Assembly: GCA_002633005.1 (NCBI GenBank)
Contig: NMRA01000088.1
Coordinates: 58,186-122,185 of the forward strand
Direction: 5' to 3'
Length of the DNA stretch: 64,000 nt
DNA from: Phoronis australis
Lineage: Eukaryota; Phoronida; Phoronidae
Translations under genes and position numbers: made by a program
The notes under the pieces: generated by a model
Databases searched by the model: none
What the model was told of the DNA's origin: nothing
Seen by the model: the letters and a program-made list of their open reading frames with translations, nothing else
Shown here: piece by piece, positions 38,701 through 50,700 of the stretch
Numbering within the stretch: the first letter of the stretch is position 1
Layout: every line of letters begins with the position of its first letter

Positions 38701-41700
38701 AAAGTTGATCCGCGGACTACACTGAAGCTGTGTTCCGCCAATGGAATTTAGAGTACAGCTGCAAAATATGTGGAAAATGATTTAATGTCTAGTATAAAAA
38801 TGGAAGATTAGAGGGTGTAGATTTTCCCTATCGGAAGGGACAGCTGCCACCTTGGAATTGGATGCTTTTGTTCTCTTATCTAAGCTTTGTAGCAATTGTC
38901 TGTGGTAGGCAGACGAAAACTGTGGTGACTGAAAGTGCCAGGGTTTGATGACGGGACCATTAGCTGCGTTCTCACGTATTTCGAAATCTCGGAAATATTT
39001 CAGGAAAACATTAACGGGATAAATTCCAAAAATGGTCGTGTATCCAAGGATTCCTGCTGACTGCCGGAATACCCATATTTTTGTCACTGCTGTTGGCAGG
39101 GATTGACACTATGGTACTCTAAATTAAGTAAGCAATCGTAACTCACGAATGAAATTTCCCGGTATTAGTTCAGACAAATTGGGTGGAACTCAAACTACCA
39201 AGTAAATTGTGTCAGAATACAAAAAAAAATGATCAAAATTTTAGTGGAATAAATAATGGGAATACTACAACTAAATTTCACACAGGAACGGCATTATTAG
39301 AATTAGTCTCGTGTCGACTCATCCCTTGGTATTGTGCCACTGGTACCTTGCTTTCCCGCTTTCCCAGGTATTGCGCTGATATTGTATGGCAGCATCCCCC
39401 CTTCTATTGTGCGGGAAATCCTCCTGGTAGACGAGGAGACTTACACAGATATTTCCACCTAAACACTTTAAGGCCGTTTGATTTGCCCATTCTGTTATTC
39501 TAATACAAAACTTCCTGTTCGATTTGTCCAACAAAGAGTATCATTTCCGTGATTTTTATCCATGAGCAGAAAAGATTCGGTGACATACCGATGTGACATC
39601 AACAGCAAAAAGTAATTATTTGATGCAAAATTTGCTGTGAGCTCTTTTCTAATTATGAAAAGTTTGTATCAGCAACACACGCCATTTTGATTTAAAACGT
39701 TGAGTCGACTTGACGCTCTCCTATAATCACCTTGGACGCAACTCAATGCTACTAAGAAGAGATAAATCAAACAGCTCATTATTTGCTGACTTAAATCTGG
39801 CCTTGTAGCATATACTAGTCTCAACATACATTTTCCTAGTGAAAAATCTCCACAGTGCAAACAAAATCCAGACCAAGGATTTTTTATACGGCCAACCTAA
39901 AAACCGAATTCACACACTGTTTACTCATTGGATGACCAAGTTCAAATATTGACCTACTCGAGAACGAAGAACACGGGATTTAACGACTGTCGAATTATTT
40001 GATGTAATGTGCAAATACACGTGCACGTGTATGAGATGGCTAGGTGCAAGTGTACCGAAAACTGAGTTACTAAAAGACCGTGAAAATTCATTATTTTTCA
40101 TTTTTAACCAGTAAAAAGACAGAATGCATTAAATAAGACACAAAACAAACAAGAACATAAAATTTCAGGCACCACAAAGAAGAACAGACCCCAAAACAGA
40201 TACAACAATGTGAAAATGTTGCTAAGAACATTATTAAGAACTCTACTGTTCCCCGCAGTTGTTCCGATAAGTTGTTTACCACTTTTTTCTAGTAACTAAT
40301 TAACAGTTGACAAGCAAATAAGGTACAAAACAATAACAAAATTGATCAGACATTATGAATTGCAAATCAATTCTCACAAAGAGCTTAATTATTCACACTG
40401 TTTGGCTTGCAACAATGCGCAATGAATGTCCTGATAAACTGCTAGATTGGTCAAATCAATAAGTCATTTTAATTGTAACCGGCGCCATCTCAAAATTCGG
40501 ATTACACCATTACTAGAAGTGGCCACTGTTTTAGTTTTCTTCTGATGATGGTGTTTTAACAAACGCCGAAACATGTCAAGCCGGTTTAAATCCGTCATTT
40601 TTATGTACATATTACCAGAAGTAACATTGTTTTTGGTGTTTTTATTTTTTATGTTTCTGTAAGCATTAGTGTACACGCTGACACTATCCAGGGGTGGATC
40701 CAGGGGTAGTACCGCCCACTCAGTTACATAAGTAAAACTGCTAGAGAGCACCTCTTGTGCATTGCTGGACCCTAAGTCACCATCCTGGATCTGCTCCCAT
40801 TTGGAAGGATTGCTAAAAGAAACGGCGTTAGGTTACAAAAAGGTTTTGGTGGTTCTAGCTATAATTATGGTAGGCACATCAGTAGGCTTTTTTGATGGTA
40901 AAAACACATTAGAGAAATAAATTCTGCAGTTTTTATATTAACAACGTTTTTGGAAGAATTTAGACATCCATGGCTGGTCTGTCATTTTAAATATTATTGC
41001 TAGCATCATCTTTTGTGTGTAAACCGAGAATATTTTGAAGTTGCAAGACTATTGTTACGGAATTCTTGGACAAAACAATTGAAAAAGAACGAGGAGTTAA
41101 AATTAAAGTAGAACTGGGATGCATTCTGAAGATGCAAGACACTCTTGAAAATGCATGATCACACAAGTCTTGGCAAGATGTCGCCATGCTGTAACACTCA
41201 ATCAAATTAGTTTAATTCTCACAAGCGTTTCGCGTCTGCAGGTATATTCAGAAGGGTAGATTTGACGAGTTCTAGTAATCTGGGGGAGTTGGGTGGCTTA
41301 TCTTAAGCCCTAATTAATAACGACAGATTTATGTGATGTTTGTCCAGTGTCATAGATACAATGCTGAAATTGCCAGGATAATTTAGAAAAACTTTTCACT
41401 CAGAATAGTTCAAGATACAGCCCAAACTCCAGCATAGATTAGGGGAGACAAAATCATCGCTAACGTTCTTAATGCGTCATCTCTGAACATTTTATCAAAT
41501 CGTTTTATACCAACTAGACAAAACAAGTCAATCCTGAATACAAGATGGACGGAATCGTTAAATTGTGAGCCTCAATAAGTGTTTGTTCTCATGGTAACAC
41601 AAGACTGCTCTACTACAAGTATAGAAACTCATTTTAACTGCTACGGTAACTTAGAGGTAAGATGAGGCGAAAATGGTGACAGCTACTGACGGCAATTGAT

Positions 41701-44700
41701 GGGTACAGGAAGTTGGTCACCAGAAACAAATGCCAAGACAAACTGAACAACATGAACAAAAATGGACAAATAAAATTAACAAAATGTGAGCATAACTCAG
41801 AAACCGAATAAAATGTGCAATCAGTCACCTCCAGAAATACCACAGCGCCCTCTATGATTTCGTAGTATTTACCTATAATGCTGTGTGTCAGTAGGGCACT
41901 TGTGCTACTCTTCACTATTATCAAAACTGATTCACTATTCGTCTCCCCACTGTAAGCCAGTCTTGTTACAGAGTAAGAAGCATTATAGACATAAACATAT
42001 GAAAAAGATGAGAGGGATGCAAAATATCAATCTTCACTTTCTCGACTTGGCTCAGAACTGTGTGCAGTAGCTTCACCTTTTAGAAACTAGATAAACCAGA
42101 CAATGCATTTTTCTACCTCTGCAACACAGGGCGAGCAGAGTTTTGTATACACAAGAATCTCAAGAGAAAATCAAGTCTGGTCCACATGCATCACTTTCAC
42201 TGCATGGTGATAACTCGCGAAGTCTTGCGTGACCTTGCATTTTCACAAGGTTTTTGCATAAACAGAACGCATGCCTGATGTTCCAAAAGGGAATGTCATT
42301 CGTGAACCAAAAAATTTAACTAAATGTACTTCCTTGAAATGATCTTTTGAACACTTTCGCACCCAAGCCAACCGAAATGAACCAGCTTTACCTAATACCT
42401 GACGAACTATAGAAAGAGTTCACTCATGCAGAATCTCAAGTCTGAACTTTATTTCAGATACTAACAATACATCTTTTCATGAGGCTCGATTGCCCCTCAT
42501 TGAATTTAAATCATTTTGGTGAAGTTTTCCTACAACTATTGACATTTTTCTTAACTTTTAAATGTCTCACAGTTTCGGGTAAAAAACGATTAAAACAGTG
42601 ACAGTGATAACAGTTTTGACTGCTTCACAGAAAAACAAGTATCATAATTTAAGAACCACTATGGAAAAAAATGAATACGTTTGATATCTCATCAAACGAG
42701 GAACAGATAGCGACAAAGAAATTGTTGACGCAGAAAAACCTGTACTAGGAAGAGAAGTCATGGGACTTACGCAACAATGATTTGATGTATAATTACTGGA
42801 CAGGTGTTAATAACAGATTAGAGCCTTGTGGAATGTACAGTAATTTTTGCAACATAATTTGTAAGAAACCTTTTTAAGAAACCTGTTTCCTGGGAAACCA
42901 CTCTGAGTTCATTTATCCATTGACAGGCCGTTGACTTTGGAAATTATCTAGTCATTGTTATCTGCTACTGTCCCAGTTATGTGGTGAGCAGCCAGCTTGG
43001 GATGAATTTTGCAACATTGCGACAGCAACATCATACATGAAAATGGATTTATTTAAAAGGATTTTGAACCCTGTTTTGATGAATTCAACGAATCCTCATT
43101 TTGTCACATGCTAAGGAATTCCTTGACATTGAAGGTTAAAGACAGGAATCAACCAAAAACTCACTTCCATTCTCATAAATTGGATAACTATGGTCCTTTA
43201 AATGGTAGGTGGTCTCTTCCCACAGTTGCTGTGTAATTCGCTAAAAGAGTAGGTAATGCTTGCCAGTTAAGCAGACTTTGAAAGGAGTTTCTTCCAACTT
43301 TTTGAGTGTTGTCAAGGGTTGCAGAGCATTATTTTGTAGCAGAGAACTAGACGGGTAAGTCGTTTCGGTTAATAAGACAAAATCTGATTTGTTATCCTTA
43401 TAAATAACAAATACAACATCTATTTCCTTTAGTTGTGATTTGATGAGTTTTGTCAGAACTGAACGGCCATGTGGTCACCACCATATGCCTGATATGAGTT
43501 CCAAAAATCAAGTAAATGTCTTATCAAACAAAAATTATTACCATTTTTGTACTTGCATCAAAAATAAGAGGAACTTTGCAGTTTCATGCGGTTTAAACCA
43601 TAGGGTGTTTTTCATGCAAATAGAAAGATGATAGGATCAAAGCAGAGTGGAAAATTACACTTTCTGGACTTTGAAAAAAGTTTCATCGTCTTTCATTAAT
43701 CAATAGCCACCACAAACATACAAATAATCTTTTAACTGGAAGAAGACGCAACTTTAAAGGAAACTTTACAACTTCAGTTTCAGCTAAGTTGCGTAAAAAC
43801 TAGTAAAATTTTGGTGAAGTGAGGAAAAATGATTGCAACAATTTAAACAAAAACAAAGTATATTTAACCATCAAACAAACATACATACATATATGTACCT
43901 ACACACCAAAAATGTTTATTAACGATGAACAGGGCCTCAGGGTTAATTAGTAATCTCGCTATTGTTTAGCTACACAATGAATATGAGGTATTCGATAATA
44001 ATCTCTTTTGTTTTTAAAGCACTAATTTCAGCTTTTCTTTCTGTGCCTGTTCACAAGGCAATAATCGATAAACCAACAACACCGATCTCCGCTAAATTAC
44101 AAAGGCTCCAGGGCCCTGAGGTTTCGTTCCTTTAACTGGGCCATGGATAAAAGAATAGGTCGGGTCGACTCAAATTGTTAATATACATGAGAGGTATCAA
44201 CATTTTAACCCGATCAGCCCACTTCCCAATGTTCTCCAGCTTATTAAGGCAGATAGAAAACTCGATACAAACAAGAGCCTTTTGTATGCGTGCAGTAATA
44301 ATTTACTTTTCATATTGGATCTTCTCAATTAGCATTCGCAAATTCATTTGGAACGCCTGACTAACTGAAAACAATACTCTGTCTCTCAGATACAGTGATT
44401 TTTCAGTACAAGTTATTTTTCAACTTGTCTAATGCTGATTCTTTTGACTCAGTTCAACAAAATGTCTAGAAACTTAACACAAAGCGTGACACGTGATTTG
44501 TTAGTCATGGTTTTCAAGTCCAGTGTAGAGTAAAATTTGGTGATCAGTGCCCAGGACTTTTTAAAGTATCCATTCTTTTTCATTGATTATGTTTATGTAC
44601 TACAGTAAGCTGCTTTGTGCAATAATGAAATGTAGGGTACGTTTTTCATTTGCTAAATTAAATTAAAATGGCTTTCTGTGCAATGTCCGGTTCAGCAAGC

Positions 44701-47700
44701 AATTTTACCTGAAACTCCACTCATGGAAGAAATATTCATGGGGCACTGTTTTTAAATCAAGAAGACATTGATGAAAAAATATGAGAATGAAAGTACCATT
44801 CTCTTAATATCAATTATGAGAACGGTACTTAGAAAGGTGACTAAACGTTGAACATGCAGTATCTTAACTACCTGCCCATATATCAGGAATTATTCAATGC
44901 CAGGTGGACAGCTAATCAGCTACATGTTTGACTGGGAGGTACAGCTGGAAAATTTAGGATACCCTTTCATTCAAACTGTGGTCTCCAAAAAAAGAAACCC
45001 ATTTGTAGGGCTCTTCCATGAAAGAATCGTCCCTTCAAGAGGGTGTTGATCCAGAATCAGCACCCTTTTGTAAAGGTTGACAAAAGCAACAGTAAGCTGA
45101 ATTGTAACCCATTAATGCTGCAACAGTCACAGAGGAAATGCCAAAGTTTTAAGAATACTAAGAAAAGCAAGTAACATTAAAAACCCTCTGTAAGTTTACG
45201 TATTTGGAAAATCAACTTTTTAGAGTGTTTCAAATTCCCAAAGAGTGCCCATTTGAGGACAATTCAATTGGAAATGCGCCTTTTCACCAGGAAGCAGAAA
45301 ATAGTCATTCTTCAGAGGGGCACATCCTGTATACCACTTCTGTGGGTGTAACCCCACAGGAATCTGTGTAGCCTAAAGGGACAATTTATCTGCCTTAAGA
45401 TGAAAAGACTGTCAGAGGGCAGGCAGGCTGCTATCTCTGACAAATGGCCTTGTTTTGACAGAGTTGATCAGGTTGTAGGGAGAGAGTTGGTCCTCTACTG
45501 GGGGTACAAGGGCTAAAGATACGCTCGGCTTATTTTAAGTATGCCACCTACAACTGTTTTCATCGAGACAAACTTCCGCAACTCAACAAACCATGCGCCT
45601 CCACTGGATGATACGGGAACACGTAAGAATTTGTGTCGGAGGTATCCTAGAAGTTCATTGTGAAAGCTTCACTGAAATCAAGATCAGACATGTTAACAGT
45701 AAAACCATGAGAAAAAACTCATTTCACTAATTTGTTCCAATAAAGGTGTTGTAACCCAGCTTTTTTCAATTAAATCTCCAATCCAAAAAGCAAGACTTCC
45801 AGATGAGATATAAATGTCGGACATTTTTAAGCCCTCTTTTAAAAAGGTATAGACATGGGGCATAATTCTAGCTCTTGTTATAAACATGGGTCGCATTTTT
45901 ACATCGTTGTCAGTAATAAATATTGTCCAAGACTTGTCGGCCCAGTTTCAACCCAAGACCCAACCACCCACCTACCTAGCCTAAAACGATGACTGTCACC
46001 GGAATAATCCCTTCTATTGATGGATTACATGACATTTCAGCACGTTATTATAGCCATTAAGGTCAAGTACCTCAAGAAATTAAACCTCTATCTTAATGAA
46101 AAAGATCGATCTACCTCCAGACACAGGCATTTTATGGTGGACACATGGTCTAATGGACTCTCCTTTTTCTGCAAGTTTCTGAAACACCACTTTTTCATAA
46201 GAGAAGGTATGCAAATAAAAGCTCATAATGCCGCTAAACGTACTAACCTAGAAAACATTGTATGACTTGCCTTGTGACGTTTATTACTCAGAGGAACCAT
46301 ATAGCAAAACTTAATTACATTGGTAACTAAAGTGCCGTCCACAAACAAACTTACCCTATAACAAGTTATTCCTGGAACGAGTTATCGCTAGGTTTGGAGG
46401 CTATGTGGACGCTATTTAAACTAGTGCAACTCAGTTGTGACAACTTAATCCATCGAGTTATCGCTAGGTTTGGAGGCTGTGTGGACGCTATTTAAACTAG
46501 TGCAACTTGTGACAATCCATCGAGTTATCGCTAGGTTTGGAGGCTGTGTGGGCACTATTTAAACTAGTGCAACTCAGTTGTGACAACTTAATCCATCTTA
46601 TTGAGGTAACTTGTTCTAGGGTAACTTGTGCCACTTCTATTTCCTGTGTGACCACAAACCTGTTGCAAGGCGGAAGTAACTATTATCAGCAGCGATTACA
46701 TACAGACGAGTTTTCTTTGCATGTCATACTCGCATTAAGTGTTCATTCATTATCACGGACTGAGCAACAACTTCTGCCTTACCCTAGTTATGGGATATGT
46801 ATGTGTGGACGCTCCACTTAATTGTGGGGTAAGTTGCACTAGTGCAAGATGTTCTAGGGTAGGCTGTGTGGACGGGACTTAACTCATTCTTAAGTTTAAA
46901 GGAATTGCCCCAACGCAAGTTGTAGAGTGATCACAAACTTACTTCTTCTTCTAATCTTTAAATTTAAATTTTGATCCTTCGTTTATTAAGCTTAAACCAT
47001 CGTCTACTGATATTTCACAACCACAAGATGGAGAGATGTCCGAATTAGCTTGACACGGTAATACCCAAATAATCAGACGCCAATCTGCAAAACTCCATGT
47101 CAGTGTAGAGTGATAATTTCCACCGTGTTTGCAAGGTGTCGCCAGTGCAAAGTGTCAACTATCCTAGATCTGACGAAGGGCAAGATTCACCAGGGTAACT
47201 AGAAGTCAGTGTACAACATGACTTAAGACTGAAATGGTAATGAACATAAGGTGAATTGGCGGCAGTAAAAGTACAAGAGTTTGAGCTGCAAAAATGTAAC
47301 TGAACGGCGAATGTGGATTTTGAATACAAGAAGGAACGACGTCAAATGCTGAAAATCACCATCTTTCACTTTATGCGTAGTATGGAGCTGTAGCCTCTAA
47401 TGATAAGTTCAGCAAGATATGAATTAACGCACGATTTTTCAGTTAGGAGGTCACTACACTAATGGCCCTGAAACCAGGCTTATAACAGGTAACATCTTTC
47501 CCAGAGGACACGTCAACATGAAGCTGTAACAAGATATTCTATATGATTTATCGCACAGCACTTCGCAGGAAATGATGCCGTGAAAAGGTAATAGTAAATT
47601 GATCAAAGTGTGACTAATCCAAGTGCCCTATCGCTACTTTACTGAACTCAAATTAATGAGGATTAAGAGGATATTAATTTGTGATTGCTTTTTGAAAAAA

Positions 47701-50700
47701 ATGGGATACCTGGCTTGACTTTGAAGGAAAGTCAGCGCTGACTTAAGCAGATGATAAACAGTAGCAAAGTATAACCCCTGAACCCTCTTATCTGTTGTCA
47801 AATGGAAAACACAAACAATTTTCGACTAACGACTAACGACTAATACCAAGTCAAAACATTTCTCCAACAGCAATATGGTACGATTCTATACTTTCAAGAT
47901 AAATATTTTTGTGACCTAAGCCAACCTAGTTTTAAGTATTCCTAAATAACCATGGAAACAAATTATAAATTATCATGCCATTTCTTTGAAGTTGGTGTCA
48001 TGATAATTCGTTCATGATTATGGGCCAGTTCAGGAGCTTATTTGGGGGCAGTTCAACTTGTTTGTTTACAGAGATGGCATAAGGACAGATAACTAGGTTG
48101 GTATTCAACATGTTTGCCAAGTGAGGCTTTTCAAATGCGCAAAACTTCCCGTTTTCTCCAGCTCGGTCTCCACTGACCAACTGAAAAGCAGCTATTTGAC
48201 AGATGTAGGTTTCACTCTAACCACGGCGGTTCCATGCAAGGGAAAAACCTATCACAGGTTCATTTCAAACATTTAAACTGAGCAACTATTAAAATCACAA
48301 AAACACATTAAAGATTTTCAAAAACAAAACACCACTAGAAAACATTTTTCGACATTTTCCTTGGTTGTATTGTCCGGGGTTTGGACAAGCTGACATAGTT
48401 AGGACTGAACTCCTGGAAATCAGGGCCAGGAACCTTATTTAAATAAAAATTTTCAAGAAATTAGGGTTGTATGGGCATACAGTAACCTGAAGCAGCCGCC
48501 CTGGCCACCGATGACTTTTTTCTGAGAGACGATATGTTCCAAAATGGCCAAATTTGGCCATTTTTTCGGGGGTCCAACATATAACGCAACCTTAGACCCC
48601 CAAAGTTTAAGAGCGAATGATGACTGTGTAATTTTTTAATTTACTGAAATTTCGACTTTTTCACAGTATTTTTTAAACACATTTATAGATCAATGATAAA
48701 ACGCACATCTCTTCATAACATGTTTGTATTATCTATAATCACACTTAATTGGCTAAAATAGAGTGACTTTCTCATAAGTTCATCACTTTATACATTCTTG
48801 AATATTCTTGACCTTGAATACAAGAGGACCCCTCACAGGTGATCACTAATTAATGAATAATCTGAACAAAGTTTGTGAAGAGATTGGTTCATAGGAGCAT
48901 TTCATGAACTTTGTTAAAGGTATGGTATTCATTTTTTAAGTTCAAGAATCATCACTGAGTTCATCGAAACTGGGAATAGTTCACGAAGTCATGAAATGAT
49001 GGGTTCATGAGCCTTAGAAAAACAGTTCATGAACTGTTCTTCATGTTCATGAACAGTAGCATAAGTTCATGAACCCGAGTCTAACGAATTCATGAACTTT
49101 CACAAACTTCATGAACTTTTTATGAACCATTCATGAACAATTCCGGAAATTTGATCATGAACTAATAATGAACTGTCCATGGATGTTCAGTGCAGAGAAA
49201 AATGAAAAAATATTGGCATTCACTTTTTAATTGCAAACATCCATGATCAGGAAAGAGAACAGTTATTAGCTCAAGAGCTATGCAGACACCTGCTTCATGA
49301 CAACTACCACCTGTGCTTTTTTGAATGGGCATACACTCATCTCTTATCTTTTCGATCTCTAGGATAGCAAGAACACGAAACGCAAGCATGCAGCCACTGA
49401 CACATATAGAAGCTGTCCTCCCCGAATTCGGCCTTTGACCAAACTAGATTAGTGACTGATATTTGCGGTGATTATTCCAGATGTGACTGAGCCTAGTAAT
49501 TTGGTCAACATCTTTTGATGATAACGCTTGAGGCATCGAACAAACACCGTTATCAGTGGAGCACTGGATCGAACCGTGTCGACAGGCAGGGAGCATACCT
49601 ATTGCCCCGAACGTGTTTGTCTACCTGTGCCAGAGCTCAGCCAAATATTTTCGTAATCAAGAATGCGAGTAATGCATGTCGACAATACGTCGTTGAGATT
49701 TGACCATGTAAGCGAAGCGAAGCGAGAGTGGGGTAATCCTTGACGATAACAAAAACAGTTCTCGTGATAAAGCACCTGATGGAATGTATTGAAATGTTGA
49801 TTTTAAACAACTTAAAGGAGTCTTTCACCCTATTTTGAGACAAGCTAAGATTCAGAAATCGTATTAGGCCTTTTAGTATTGTGATGATAATGTACCCTAC
49901 CATGACAGGATTCGATTTCTGCTACCAACTCAAATTGCATGTCGCATGTACACCATTGATTATGACTTGAGTTGGGAACGAAAACAAAATCCTGTCCATA
50001 GATAAGGAACATTTTGAGACGGATTCTATGGGAGTAAAGTGCAGCTTCAACTAACTTCAATAATAATGGATAATAACGGTATTTTACGTTGAAATGTTGA
50101 CCATGAATTCTTAAGTATTGTTACAGACAATGACAAATATAATTTGTTACTTAAAATTAAAAAAATTAGCGCGCATAAGTGATGCTAGTGAATACAAAGA
50201 TCTTTCCAATATCAGACTGCTCTGGGCAAAATTACGCCTGTTTTCGTAATTAACCGCAAAATAAAACAATCAGAGATTTTCTTACGAGAAGAGAAAAACA
50301 GAAATGTAGGTGGCAACACAATTTAAGAACTACGACGAATTAAAAGCCATTCGCTTTCAGAAATATCCTTCCGATTCAATTCGTTCGATTTAACACAACA
50401 ACGCAATTCATTAACCACGGTGGCAAATGTCAAGCTGAAAATGACACGTGAACAAAATGCGACAAACAGCAATTAGCTGAAAATGGGAAAGAAATTTAAA
50501 ATGTTGTAGTGCTCTGAGGAGCAAAAATATGTTGAGTTTCTACTAACGATCCATTAAAGTAGAGAGGCCATTCAAAATGCAGTGGACTGAGGTTTGTGCT
50601 CAATTCCTTAAACTCAGAATTAATGCATTTCAGAAGGAAAATGCTTTTACGTTGAAAAAGTTGCATCTCCTACATATCTCAAGAACATACCGTAATGTGT

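Noticed and set aside
38782-39087. 101-codon minus-strand frame ([15 protein letters not shown]...), plausible-looking composition
   Set aside because: It begins at GTG, has no ATG, no recognised family, and no splice sites in phase with the GLIS3-like exons around it. It lies next to the assembly seam. Left as unassigned.
45693-45896. Minus-strand frame [17 protein letters not shown]..., suspected retroelement piece
   Set aside because: Short, no reverse-transcriptase or other motif, no flanking repeat structure.
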